DNA of 64,000 nucleotides from Gigantopelta aegis (lineage: Eukaryota > Mollusca > Gastropoda > Neomphalida > Peltospiridae), in assembly GCF_016097555.1 (NCBI RefSeq), contig NC_054706.1:59289921-59353920 (forward strand), given 5' to 3'. Shown here piece by piece: positions 1-11,411 of this stretch; the first letter of the stretch is position 1; each line of letters opens with the position of its first letter. Both the position numbers and the translations under genes were made by a program. The notes beneath the pieces are model-generated. The model made no database searches. It was not told the origin of the DNA and saw nothing but the letters and a program-made list of their open reading frames with translations.

Positions 1-1660
1 TATTTTTTTTTAAACCTTTCCCTGGGTCTGGCTATGATATTAGCAAATATATTAGCTTGGGTATTATTAAGGTTTTAAGACCTGTTATTCTCCCAAAAAC
101 CGTCAATTTTCTAATGGATCATAATTTTATTAATTTTTTAATTTCCAGTATTTTAATATCATAATTTATATGCATGATATGTTCCAAGGTAACTGAGAAA
201 TTAATACCAAGTATACAAAAATCTGTTGGAGTAACTATTATTAATAGACCGTACTATAAAGTGACCGAGATCAGTCTAGAAGAATTTAAAGAACTCTGCA
301 GTAAATCTATCAGATCCAGGACGTTTATCGTTTTTCATAGTTTTGAGAAAAGCTAGTACTTTTGAGTATTTCAATTCATCTTCTAATTGTTCAGATTCTT
401 CATCAGTTAATTTATTAAAGTTTAATCCACCCATTTTTTTCTATCATATCGTTGTCATCTTGTCCTGGTGCGGAGTAAAGTTTTTGATAGAAAGCTCTAG
501 TTTCTTTAAGAATTTCTTCCTGATCTCGGATTTCTTTTTCATTTTCTAAACGTATTCTTGAAACAAGTTTGCTAAAATAGTTCCTTGATTCTAAGTTACA
601 GAGATATTTTGTTGGTTTTTCTCCCATCCATTTTGCACGTGGCCGGATATAATAACCTTTAAGCTTTTCTCTTCGCAGTTCTATTAATTCATGTTGTTGT
701 TTTTTCAATTTCTTTTGAATCAATATTTTCTTCTTGCTCCAAACGTTTAATATCATCGCACAAATTAGTTTTTAATTCATTATTTTTTTTTTTTTAAAAA
801 GCTGCATAAGATATTGTTTTACCTCTTATTTCCATGAGCAGTATTTCTAAGAAAAGTTGGTCGTGTACAGAAAAATGGATTTCATCATCCGAAATCAATT
901 CTAGTTTTTCATAATTATATACTGGTACTGCATATTGGTATTTAATTTTTATGATTGTATCCTTTACTAGATTAACATAAGCTTTACATAATAGCAATGG
1001 ATTATTGAATTTCCACAGACCTCTACTTGTTTTAAATTGGTTTAGCTGCATAAATAAAATTACTGCCAAGTGGTCTGAGCGATAGCTATTTTTAACCATT
1101 ATTTTCTCTGCAGTTGGTATTAATTTATTTGTTATAAGAAAAAAATGTAATCTGGTTTGTTTTGGCGGTGTCTTTTTTCTCCAAGTATATCGTCTAAAAT
1201 TTGGATATAACATGGGCGGATCCAAGGGGGGGGGGGACCAGGGGGACGCGTCCCCCCCAAAAATTTTTCAAGTGCCCTCAAAATGTCCAAGTGCCCTTTT
1301 TGTTTGTAGATTTTTTTTTTTTTTAAGTAAACAATAATTATATTGTAGATAAATGAAATCAAGATTTTCGTGTACATGCGCAAGCTTGCAGATATGTGTC
1401 TGTGTTATTGAGTCTCAATGGGGCCCCATTGAGGTTCTAACGCGAGTGACGCCAATTTACTTCATTATTGCTAGTATATTATGACGAAGAACTGTAGGAA
1501 TTCATATTAATTGTAAATATCAAAACTTGTAGTAAGGTGCTCTTTTGACGAGTCAATGTGCCCTTCTTTTTTGGTCCCCCCCTAAAAATATTTCCTGGAT
1601 CCGCCCATGTATAATGCTCTAAATGCATCCTTTACATCAAACATTTCCATATTTTCAACA
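1..1660 (-). mobile_element. Decayed LINE ORF2 fragment (endonuclease end and start of reverse transcriptase)
   Basis: Read on minus from about 1660 downward, interrupted by the MITE at 1211-1609. The first part resembles the C-terminal half of an APE-type endonuclease: FRRYTWRKKTPPKQTRLHFF, then a YRSDHLAV stretch and LWKFNN. From 756 to about 415 comes the linker before the RT domain, with GEKPTKYLCNLESRNYFSKL and an FYQKLYS end. From about 414 to 280 the start of the RT can still be followed (KNDKRPGSDRFTAEFFKFF). The last 100 bases (1-100) resemble the end of the RT region (RITGLKTLIIPKL). The middle RT with the catalytic YxDD box is missing, so there is a large internal deletion, and stops and frame changes divide the pieces. 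It is a dead non-LTR retrotransposon of an L1/I-like group; the exact clade is not settled. Confidence 0.8.
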
Positions 1661-1807
1661 ACTACTTAAAAGAAATCTTGCTACTAATGGAAAAATGTAA
1701 CGGATTTTCTCTATATAGATGTCAAAAATTACTATTCTTTTTCTTTCAACTTTATTAGAGTGCCTATATCCAAAAGAGGTTCAGACACGTCCCTTCTCTG
1801 TGGCTGG
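1166..1807 (+). repeat. Direct repeat, copy A (contains the MITE)
   Basis: Apart from the MITE at 1211-1609, this block matches 3494-3729 almost base for base. It contains part of the LINE endonuclease, a short SINE-B piece (about 1677-1733, plus) and a tail ending CTCTGTGGCTGG. Sequence outside the two blocks differs on both sides. The copies enclose the coiled-coil ORF region 1808-3493. Confidence 0.85.
1211..1609. mobile_element. 399-bp MITE with 5-bp target duplication
   Basis: The ends are inverted repeats starting CATGGGCGGATCC and ending GGATCCGCCCATG. The flanks carry TATAA on both sides (1206-1210 and 1610-1614). The paralogous block at 3494-3729 lacks the insertion and reads GGATATACTGCTC across the site, so an empty site is present in the same window. 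The inner ends carry G- and C-runs. No coding capacity is seen. The superfamily is not assigned. Confidence 0.85.
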
Positions 1808-3493
1808 AAAGATGGCGACCGGTGGTCAACCACCCGGTATACGCTCTGATAACAATCTTGATAATTCAAGTTCTATAGCTACTGCAGATTGTCATACCCA
1901 CACTACTCGAAGAGTTAACCCGTCAGGTATGGATATAGTTAATGTACCCCAAACGCCATTTTTTTTATGACTTTTCGTACTTTTATATGGGCGACTTGCG
2001 AGCCCTTCTGGGGGTAGCATGACATACCCCATTGTCGACACAACTGATTTTCAAACAAATCAATGTTTGCATAGTCAAGTACCAAGAAAATGCTGTGATC
2101 TGCTACAGTTTATCTTCAGTGACTTGTCATGTCTACCTAAAGATGTGTTTAGTGATCGCCTTATCGAAATTGTCAAAAATGATAAAAATGAATTAGAAAT
2201 TCTACGCCATGAATTGTTAAACTTGTGCAAAAACAGTGAACAGTTTGAGCACAAAACGGCTGTTAAAAAAAAAGATATGAGCCGCGAACAAGAACAGGCG
2301 AAAGCATGATTAAAAAACTCGCAAAAGATTGTTTCATATTATTTCGATCTTCACGGGGAGACATGAACGAAGATTTGTTTGATGTAATAAACATGTCCAA
2401 ACGTCAAACCCTTACAACAGACAGTGAGCAGTGTTCAGGCGAGGTTCAGAGCGACATATCGGGCATTGTGTTCCGTGAATCGCTTGCTCGTATTGAACGC
2501 GACCCGATTACGCTTCGCGGTGAACTGATTCAAGACATCGACTGTTCTCGCAACAAAATAGAAGAGCAAGCCAAGCAACATTCTACTCTTAAAACAGAAC
2601 TGTCGAACTTGCGACAACAATTAAATAACCAAAAAGAACTGTATGCACAATTACAAAATGAAAATCAACAGTTAAAAGAAACAGTAATTACTGTTCAAAA
2701 AAAGCTGGAGAAGCAGTCAATAGATCATAAAACTATGTTAAAACAAACTCTGGGAGAATTTAAAAAGGTTTATGAACAAAATAAAAATCTCAGGTCTGAC
2801 ATTGACAAAAACAGCACCGATATGAAATCTCACATCCAAGCATTTGATGATTTAAAGAGTGCAGTTGTTTCTTTAAAGAAATTAGAACAAACAACCGGAA
2901 AAATTAAAACTTCACATGATCATTTGCAGAAAGATTTCAACTGTCTTAAACAGAAAGTTGATAATGGTTGTCTTAATATTTCTCGTCTAGACGACGAAAA
3001 AAGTATGGGAGTTTCATCAATCAAATCGAAAGTTCAGATAACGAACACAAAAGTGAAAGACAGAAGAAAATTTGGATGAGATGACAAAATTAATAAAGTC
3101 AGTAACAACCTCAACAACTGATATGCGGAAACGCGTGTGTTTATTGGAAAAAGAAATAAAAAATGTTTCGGCGAAGAAAAGTTACCGAGAGGCAATAATA
3201 CGTAACATATCAACAGAAACATTCAATACATGCGATTCAACCGCGAGTGCCGTGAATGACAAACCGCGTACACACATCGAGTGTAGCACGTTACTGGCGT
3301 CCCATAGCGTGAGTGAATCGACTGTACTGGATTCATCAGACCTCAATACAAATTCAGGTAACGGTACTGTCCGTCAGGAGCACTAGTGCCTTGCCCGTCT
3401 ATGAGCCGGTCACCGAGACATACAACTCGGATCGGGACTTGTCCCCCGGGACACACCACACCCAGCATGATCGGCCCACCGTGACACACCACA
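1808..3493 (+). other. Unassigned coiled-coil ORF region, broken, between two direct repeats
   Basis: Protein-coding sequence of unknown family spreads over several adjacent plus-strand frames. The N-terminal part (from about 1810) reads KMATGGQPPGIRSDNN. A middle part (2019-2309) has a CCDLLQFIFSDLSCLPKDVF segment, and a long part (2306-3079) is a clear coiled coil rich in E, K, Q and L, including LRQQLNNQKELYAQLQNENQ. The C-terminal part (about 3072-3493) is Thr/Ser/His-rich and stops abruptly where the second direct repeat begins. Coiled coil followed by a low-complexity linker is typical of the first ORF of some retroelements, but no catalytic or zinc motif is visible. It looks broken in a few places. 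I do not recognise the family. Confidence 0.5.
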
Positions 3494-3729
3494 CGGTGTC
3501 TTTTTTCTCCAAGTATATCGTCTAAAATTTGGATATACTGCTCTAAATGCTTCCTTTACATCAAACATTTCCATATTTTCAACAACTACTTAAAAAAAAT
3601 CTTGCTACTAATGGAAAAATGTAACGGATTTTCTCTATATAGATGTCAAAAATTACTATTCTTTTTCTTTCAACTTTATTAAAGTGCCTATATCCAAGAG
3701 GTTCAGGCACGTCCCTTCTCTGTGGCTGG
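3494..3729 (+). repeat. Direct repeat, copy A' (empty site for the MITE)
   Basis: Near-identical to 1166-1807 minus the MITE. It carries the same LINE endonuclease piece and SINE-B piece (about 3599-3655). Small differences are present, for example one A/C change at the MITE site and a 2-bp length change near 3700. Confidence 0.85.
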
Positions 3730-3805
3730 GCATCGGACGGAACTTGATTTATAGGGATGATTTAGACTTAATATTAAAAGAGAGAAGATATAATTTGGAA
3801 GGAAA

Positions 3806-4085
3806 TAAGGAAATGTTTAACGACGCACTTAATACATTTTATTTACGGTTATATGGCGTCGGACCACACAGGTATTGAGAGGAAACCCGCTATCGCCACT
3901 TCATGGGCTACTCTTTTCGATTAGCAGCAAGGGATCTTTTATATGCACCATCCCATAGACAGGATAGCACATGCCACGGCCTTTGTTACACTGGCTGAAG
4001 CGAGAAATAGCCCAATGGGCCCACTGATGGGAATCGATCCCAAACCGACCGCGCATCACCTCTCGGCTACGTATCGCCATATACA
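3806..4085 (-). mobile_element. SINE family A copy
   Basis: tRNA-derived SINE on minus. The 3' tail reads, on plus, as TTAACGACGCACTTAATACA with ATTTTATTTACGG. The body includes the motif AGCAGCAAGGGATCTTTTAT, and the head has a box-B-like GGGAATCGATCCC. In this report family A means the tail with ...GTGCGTCGTTAAATAAAACA; family B means the tail with ...CTCTAGTGGTGTCGTTAAAC. Both share the tRNA-like head and central body. Confidence 0.85.
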
Positions 4086-4267
4086 ATTTGGATGGTGTGG
4101 TGCAAATATTAATAAAACAAATATAACATTTATAAATTTTAACGCCAATTTTGTACGGGTTATCTAGGTAAATTAATAGAAAAATTAAAAAATATATATC
4201 ATTACTATTCAATAGCCGATGATCAATAAATGAATGTGTTCTAGCGGTGTCGTTCAACAAAACAAAC

Positions 4268-4450
4268 TGTTCAACGTAAACGTGTCGAATGTGCTATGCA
4301 CACACCTCCGCTATCTGTCCAGGACAGAGGGTTAGTTGTTATTAGTGGTCCTAAAAACTCGCTGTGGGTGGGAGCTGGTACTGGGCTGCGAACCCATGAC
4401 CAACCAGCCGATGGCTTTGTTCAAGTGTTTTAAGTATAAAGGCCAAACGC
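4268..4450 (-). mobile_element. SINE family D fragment
   Basis: Minus-strand fragment of a third SINE type, here called D. It has the core CCCACCCAGAGCGAG-like segment, a tRNA-like GGGTTCGCAGCCC box and the later segment with GTCCTGGACAGACAGCCC. On plus it appears as GCTATCTGTCCAGGACAG and GGTGGGAGCTGGTACTGGG-like sequence. Confidence 0.6.
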
Positions 4451-4521
4451 AATAACGTTCATAGGCCTAATATAATCAATCACTGAATAAACATCTTGCC
4501 AGTTACCCCATAACACGACTT

Positions 4522-4832
4522 GAAGGAAGGAAATGTTTTATTGAACGACGCACTCAACACATTTTATTTACGGTTATATGGCGTCAGACATATGGTTAAG
4601 GACCACAGGTATTGAAGGAGGAAACCCGCTGTTGCCACTTCATGGGCTACTCTTTTCGATTGGCAGCAAGGGATCTTTTATATGCACCATCCCATACAGG
4701 ATAGCACATACCACGGCCTTCGATGTACTAGTCGTGGTGCACTGGCTGGAGCGGGAAATAGCCCAATGGGCCCACCGACGGGGATCGATCCCAAACCGAT
4801 CGCGCATAACCACTGGGCTACAGCACGCCCGC
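4522..4832 (-). mobile_element. SINE family A copy, near full length
   Basis: It runs from the GGAAGGAAATGTTTTATTGA tail (plus view) to the head ending ACCACTGGGCTACAGC. The central body and box-B-like GGGGATCGATCCC are present. A family D SINE follows at once, in the opposite orientation. Confidence 0.9.
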
Positions 4833-4851
4833 TACGACTTAAAAGACAATG

Positions 4852-5048
4852 AACCGGCCTCTGTCGTCGTCGTGATCAAGACATCGGACAAAGCTGCTAG
4901 GTACAGGGTTCGCAGCCCGGCGCCGATTCCCACCCAGAGCGAGTTAAGACCACTACACCCCCTTTCCTCTCACTAACCCAGTCCTGGACATACAGCCCAG
5001 ATAGCAGAGGTCTGCCCAGGACAGCGTTCTTGAACCGTAAAAGGTTAA
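4852..5048 (+). mobile_element. SINE family D copy
   Basis: Plus-strand copy with GGTACAGGGTTCGCAGCCCG (box-B-like), CCCACCCAGAGCGAG, CACTACACCC, and the later CTGGACATACAGCCCAGATA and GCCCAGGACAGCG segments. The promoter head is partly degraded. Confidence 0.75.
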
Positions 5049-5169
5049 AAAAGACCAGGTCCCCACCCAGCACATAAACCCTGGCCACGCCAATGACGTG
5101 TTCCGAATATACTTTTAAAATCTCTTCAAAGGAAATGACAAACCAAAGGAAGCACCCGTTAACAGAGAC

Positions 5170-5460
5170 ATGCGTAAACTGATGACCCCACTAGGGTATC
5201 CCGAGTACGGACAAGTCACTAAACTCATTTAATTTTCTTGCGTCATTTTGCCATATGTTTTCCCACTCGTTACATTACTGGGATACGAAACATGAAGAGA
5301 AAACAAGTTAAATGTGCAATGCTATACAATGGCATGATTTGGCATCAATGTTAAGCGCTGGAATCAAGACACATAATACCATTTTACTTTATTCCTCATT
5401 ATCATCTAGTGCAAGTGTCGGCTCCTGGTCGAGTTTGAACCTAGAGTAGCCTACTAAAAG
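5170..5460. repeat. Dispersed repeat, two copies in the window
   Basis: About 250 bp matches 56015-56320. Shared landmarks are TCATTTTGCCATATG, ACAATGGCATGATTTGGCAT, a TTATTCCT...TTATCATCTA segment and GTGTCGG followed by a GTCGAGTTTGA/GTAGAGTTTGA end. No ORF is present. The right side is interrupted by the fold-back element that starts at 5467. Confidence 0.65.
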
Positions 5461-5466
5461 TATTGT

Positions 5467-6385
5467 CGGAAATAGAATAAAACCGATTTTCGTTGATTAG
5501 GTCTTTCATATTAAACTGACATGTACATACTTTGTAAATATCCATTTAATGATACTCTACCCAATTTAGCATTTACTTGTTTGGGTTCTCATTGATGTAC
5601 CAGGTGGCGTTTACTCTTGAAATTAAAAGAAAGATGTCGGTAAACAGGTGATTTGTGCAGTTTACTGGAACTATAAAAAAAATTTGATCGACATGCGTCA
5701 ATTTCATTGGTTGCAATATGCAAGAGACCGGCTCCGATGACTGTTCAACCATATCCATTTCCAAAACAAAATATTTGTAGACATGTCGAAGTAACATTTG
5801 AGCAAAACTGTCAACCATTCTGTGTGTGACCTATAATACCGGTATTAAAGATGCTATGTATTAAAGGTGCAATCTCCAAGTTGCATAATGAAAGCTGCTG
5901 CAAATAATTGTTTTCAGTTAAATTTTGCTAATAGAAAATAAATTTTTATTGGAGAATCGGTCTAAAACAGATGCTCACATAAAACTATGATATAGCAACT
6001 TTAAGTGATTGCAAGATTGTGTAAATTTCTAATGTACTTATATGAATTTATATTCACTAAATAAGCTGATCTTAAAATAATTTATGCTGCAATTCAAATA
6101 ATCAGTTAACTTGCTGTTTTAAATTTTAAGTTTGTTCAAGGGTAAATGAAACTGACATGTCGAACACAAGGTGTTAAAGAGTGTTCCAATGAAGTGCACA
6201 AATCGCCTGTTTACAGATATCTTTTTAATTTCAAGAGTAAACAACCGTGTACATCAACGAGAGCCCAAACAAGTAAATGCTAAATTAGGTAGAGTATTAT
6301 TAAATAGATATTTACAAAATATTTACTTGGTCACTTTAATAATGAAAGAAATAATCCGATGACAATCAGTTTTATTCTATTTCAG
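5467..6385. mobile_element. Fold-back element with ~205-bp inverted arms
   Basis: The left arm 5467-5672 is the imperfect reverse complement of the right arm 6181-6385. Matching marks include GAAATAGAATAAAACCGATT against its complement near 6364-6383, TTTGTAAATAT, AATTTAGCATTTACTTGTTT and CTCTTGAAATTAAAA. About 510 bp of AT-rich DNA separates the arms. No transposase is seen, so this is a non-autonomous long-TIR or foldback element. Confidence 0.75.
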
Positions 6386-6438
6386 ATACTACCAGTCTAA
6401 TATTTTGGACTCGTGTAGGTCCTAGACCCCAACCACCA

Positions 6439-6545
6439 GGGCCAATTCCACGAAGCGATCTTAGCCCAAAATCAACTCTAGTGCATCGAGTAGCTATGCG
6501 CTTAAAGTAATCTTAGGGCCAAGATCGCTTCGTGGAACGGGGCCC
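6439..6545. mobile_element. 107-bp hairpin MITE
   Basis: The ends are GGGCCAATTCCACGAAGCGA and its near-complement around 6519-6545 (AAGATCGCTTCGTGGAAC then GGGGCCC). The whole unit can fold into a single hairpin. No ORF. Confidence 0.75.
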
Positions 6546-6917
6546 AGACAAGTATCATGGCAGAGCCGTAGTTATCAGGGAGCACACACTAATAAAATAA
6601 AAATAAATAAATTTAAAAAATGACAATACAAACATTTAAAAAAATCCTCTTCTCGACAGTTTGAAAAGTTTTAGGTATGCGCAGAATTAATCTTCTACAT
6701 TACATTTGAATATTAAACTAGCCGTCCCCCTATAAAAATGGGAACCCGTACCTGTCAAAAGGCGGATGGGCTACAATTTTCAAAGAACTTTTTGCCAAAA
6801 TTTGGACTATAATTGTATAAGCAATATTGCCAAACGGCTATATAGGGATGCAAATTAATATTTTTTTTAATGTATATACACGATTACAAAAAGAAAATGG
6901 ACATACTGTGAAATGGA

Positions 6918-7240
6918 ATGAAGGAAATGTTTTATTTAACGACGCACTCAACACATTTTATTTACGGTTATATGGCGTCAGACATGTGGTTAAGGACCAC
7001 AGATATATTGAGAGGAAACCCGCTGACGCCACTTCATGGGCTACTCTTTTCGATTAGCAGCAAGGGATCTTTTACATGCACCATCCCACAAACAGGATAG
7101 CACATACCACGGCCGTTGATGTATCAGTCGTGGTGCACTGGATGGAGCGAGAAATAGCCCAATGGGCCCACTGACGGGGATCGATCCCTGACCAACCGCG
7201 CATCAAGCGAACGTTTTACCACTGGGCTACGTCCCGCCCC
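6918..7240 (-). mobile_element. SINE family A copy, full length
   Basis: The tail TTTATTTAACGACGCACTCA lies at the left and the head, ending CCACTGGGCTACGTCCCGCC, at the right. The body is complete, with AGCAGCAAGGGATCTTTTAC and GGGGATCGATCCC. A second, truncated copy in the same orientation abuts it at 7241. Confidence 0.9.
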
Positions 7241-7392
7241 TGGAAGGAAGGAAATGTTTTTATTTAACGACGCACTCAACACATTTTATTTACGGTTATA
7301 TGGCGTCGGACATGGTCAAGGACACACATATCGAGAGAGAAAACCAGCTGTCGCCACTTCATGGATTACTCTTTCCGATTAGCAGCAAGGTA
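7241..7392 (-). mobile_element. SINE family A copy, 5'-truncated
   Basis: It starts with GGAAGGAAGGAAATG tail sequence and ends inside the body at AGCAGCAAGG. The head is absent, as expected for incomplete reverse transcription. Confidence 0.85.
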
Positions 7393-8886
7393 TTGACAAT
7401 TGTGAAAAGGTGTCACGCGAACTCATTTTGCCAGAATTTCTTTTTTCCAAATTCAGTGGTTGAATTTGGTTCTTTGGAGTAAGACTTAAATAGCAACACA
7501 ATGCAGCATTCCTTTATGCTATTGAATACAAGTTACAAGGTCAAATTTTTAACTCTGAAATGACAGGGGTGTTGACTGAAAAAAAAAAAAACACCCACAA
7601 GACATTGCTGACCCAGTGACACCACCAAAAACAGCAGCAATGGCAGCGCGTGTGTGATTGAATGTGGGTATGGACACTATTTTTTAAAATTGTTTTTTTC
7701 TTGGTAGGTCAACTGGATAAACATAGCTGGATTTAGTAGCCGTGTGCTAACTGAATTGGTAGAAATATGTCAAATAATTATGATACCGCAGGTGTGCACA
7801 TTTAATAGAATACTTGTTCGGCAAGCAAAGCACAACCTGAAAATGAGCACCGAAGTCCTACTTCCTTAGACACCATGCACCAGTATACGAGAAATGTAAG
7901 ATATTTGCACAAACACCTACACAATTTAGCAGTTGTCTTGTTTTTCTAGGTTTGAGCATTCAACAAGATCAGACATTACCAAAAAAAAAAACCATTCATA
8001 AATAAGAGGACTTTATATTGCATTGTGAAAATTAATAACGGGAAGCCTGTAACCATGAATCTCATCTGCATATTCAGATTTCAGCGACTATGCCACATAT
8101 ATCACAATATGCCTCATAGCAAGTAATCTGGAGCAAATGGTGTAAAGAGAAAAAATATGGTGTCATTAAAATAATAATAAATATTAAACTGGTCAAAAGT
8201 GCAAAAAAAGGGAATTTTCATCAAAATGAGGGCTAAATAGGGACTCATAAAAAAAAAAAAAAAAAGTAGGATACTCGACGGCCTTGGTTCAGACGACAGC
8301 CCACCTTCCCCATAAATTCGATCAAAACGTTCTATTCGCTTTCGAATTTTGTAAAAATAGTGTGGAGTTTAAATGTTTATCTATTCACAATTTACAATTT
8401 ATCGACTCACTTTCGACGCAAACAGCCTCTCAACAAGATGAGCAAATTGTCATAGAACAAAATTCAGCGTGGATTCAGAACAAAAACCCTATCCGTTAGT
8501 GTCCGGTCAATAATAACGTAACGCAACACTTGGCAATGCCTCCATATTAAACATTTTATAAATGAATGGCCAAAGGTCAGTGATAAAGCAATCGTTAGGT
8601 AAACGTCCAAAATGCCTATAGAAGACCAGGGCGGCAATCTTTCATTTCAAACCTGCCATGAGACTGCCAGCCAATAATCGGTACCATTCCTCGAAAGGCG
8701 TTTTTATATTCTCAATTTTGGAGTAAAAAATTATATTTAATACACAAGACTAGATATTAATTTGAATTATTCAAATATGTAAAAATCAAATCAATAAAAC
8801 GTTGACCTACACAGGTCGTACATGCCCATCAGCTTGACGTTAACGCCAGTGATACATCACAAAGGCTTTGAACATTTAAACAATTT
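7393..8886. other. No recognised gene
   Basis: AT-rich DNA with A-runs (for example 8251-8266). A 71-codon open frame at 8284-8499 has no recognisable domain. Nothing else could be assigned. Confidence 0.5.
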
Positions 8887-9121
8887 ATTTAAATTTAATA
8901 ATTAAAATCATCAAGACTAGAAACGCCAGAAGTCCATCTGAAAAGCTTGAAAAGATGTTTACGGGCTCCAACATCAAGATATGCGAAGCAGATTTCTTCT
9001 CAGGTATGTAGCAACTCACGATACTGGAAATGGACCGTTTCTACATCTCTTAACAAAGGAGTCGAGACGAGATCTCTCCCAGGAAGTAGTTATGATCTAG
9101 CAGGAGGGAGGATAGATCTGA
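8887..9121 (-). other. Possible non-coding exon downstream of SRSF2
   Basis: A patch clearly richer in G+C than its surroundings. On minus it begins after a good acceptor, GGATTTTCAG at about 9122-9131, and runs ATCTATCCTCCCTCC onward. No long frame is open. It has the same orientation as SRSF2 and lies 2.3 kb past its stop, so it could be a spliced 3'-UTR or alternative exon; it could also be unrelated. Flanking DNA at 9122-10189 is AT-rich with nothing recognised. Confidence 0.25.
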
Positions 9122-10189
9122 AAATCCATTAATCATTTACAGTGTACAGATCTACTCTTAACATTGGACAGGTATAGTGAGAGGACAGTGAAAATAATGG
9201 TCAATATTTTAATTGAAATGTAATGCATAAAAATAAAATGTACCAACTTAATTAACTTATTAAAATTTACACAGCTTGTGCCATTACAGGATTTCCAAAT
9301 TATCACACCAAGGAGTATATAATTATAGTACTCATTAGTCAACAGTTCCACAAATTGTATTTACTGGCAAAGGTTACTTTGTATGGTGGTAAAGTTCACA
9401 CTTTACACAAAGACTAGTAGAGGGATAAACATCAATTTTACACACAATAGATTATAATTTCTATGTACTTACAATTCTATGTACAAATTAAATTATCGGA
9501 CCCAGTATCACTGAATGCACCAGACGCCGATCAACAAAGTCACAATGACAAAGCTTTATAGTGTCCTTACCTGGTCAAAAATGGTTAAATTCACTGTGGA
9601 CTAAATTGCCAGACAACACTGGTAAATAAAAGTTAATTATATCATAAAACTGCTGTAGTCCCCTCTCCCAGCTACTCTGCTTTCAGCCATCACCTTTGAC
9701 CCCTTTATTAAACAAAACCCACCACACATGGCTAAAAACCCAACATGGTAAAAATATATATTTAAAAATATATATATAATTAAAAAATACCATATGTAAA
9801 ACAAAAAACTATTTAAAATCTTGAGCCATTTTTTTTAAATCATGTTATAAAAATGCATTGTATAAAGTGGCAATTTTTAAATTCAGCAGTGAATAAATTA
9901 AAATAGTAAAAATAAGTTAGTGTAATGAATGTCCATAGTTGAATCTTAAAAATCTGTATTATTAATCTGTTTATGTACCAAGATAGTGTTTAGTATAAAA
10001 TTATTTCATTAAAATTAAATTGTATTGAAAATAGTATATCAGCAAAGGATGCTGGAATATTTTTTAAAAATTAAATTTAACCAAAGAAACTGCTGGATAA
10101 ATTTAAGCCAAAATAAAACATGTTGATGAAGGAAATAAAGCTGTAGTTGTGGACCGATCAAAACTGCAGCGAGAAAACTGTCGCCATTT

Positions 10190-10419
10190 CTAGCCAGCAT
10201 GTTTGACTGGAAGAGCTGGTGATGCAATCAGCACTGCCCATGCAGCTTGGTTAGCTCTCGACTCAACCACAGCAAGACCTCGATTCTCGTGAATCTTGAC
10301 TAACGCTCTCTTATTCTCGATTAACACCTGCCCAGGATAACCCGCACTGACTGCAGACAGGCACCCAGCACTGATAACATTACACGTGCCACTAACAACC
10401 TCCGCCCTCCTAGACACCA
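10190..10419 (-). other. Possible exon downstream of SRSF2
   Basis: A G+C-rich patch in AT-rich DNA. On minus it follows a plausible acceptor (GCTGGTGTCTAG) and stays open for about 74 codons to a TAG at 10190-10192, reading RRAEVVSGTCNVISAGCLSA and on. I do not recognise the peptide. A possible donor GGGCAG/GTGTTA lies inside. It may be an alternative SRSF2 3' exon, a piece of another minus-strand gene, or non-coding. Vertebrate SRSF2 is known to use alternative 3'-UTR splicing to limit its own level, which is why the position is of note. Confidence 0.3.
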
Positions 10420-11411
10420 GCAAAGAGGAATAAAAAACAAGGGTTAAAAGATGCAATTTAATAAATTTAAAATACTTTAAACAAATTTCTCACAAGTGAA
10501 GAAAACACAACAAAAGCACAGTATTCAAATTGAGATTTTTAAGAGAAATTTTTTTATGACAAGCAAAATACGAGATTTAATGAGATGAGCAACTAAAAAA
10601 ACAAAAATTAAAACCATGACAAAAATGTATGGCAATAATGGATACCAAACCAACTTTTAAACATGTTACTTATTTAGCTCACAAATTCAAACGTTTAACA
10701 TAATAAAAAAAAATGTATGCCGAAACACAAATTGATGCACCAGTTACACAAAACATACCATCACAACACAAATATTAGTTTAGTATGCAGTAATTTGAAT
10801 ATACTAAAACCATGTCAACATACTAACAAAAAATACTGGTGGGGAGAAAAAGATGACGATTCATGTAATGCAAGTATTAAATTAGTTCTACAGCACAATA
10901 CATGTGACAGTACTTCTGTAAAATAAAGAATGTACCACCATGTATACATATAACATGGTAGATGTTTGAACGAGTAGGAATTGGCATGATTTAATAAAGA
11001 CACCGCGGGGAAACTAAAATGCAGTTGTGCATTCAACTTTCTAGACATAACCTAACTCCCGATATGCTATTTTACACAATCTATGTGAAATATTTTACCA
11101 AACCTGACTGTAGATGCTAAAAAGTGAGACAAATTGAAAAAGTATCTATAAGTTTTGAAACCTCCAATTCAAAACTAATGTTCTCACAAGCAAGTTTTGT
11201 TCATGATTAAACAATATGCACCTACTACAACAAACTCCCGAATGAAAAAAAAAAAAGGAGTCAACAATGGTAACTTATAAACTGGTAGTAAAGTTACATT
11301 GCAATGAACGTCTTATTCAGGAAATATTAACCTTTTCATAATCAGGAGAGTACACCAAGAGTATCTCTCAGCATATCAACAAGTGTGGCTCCACAGAAAC
11401 TTCCCAGTTAA

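Noticed and set aside
8284-8499. 71-codon frame on plus
   Set aside because: No domain, no splice partners, AT-rich surroundings.
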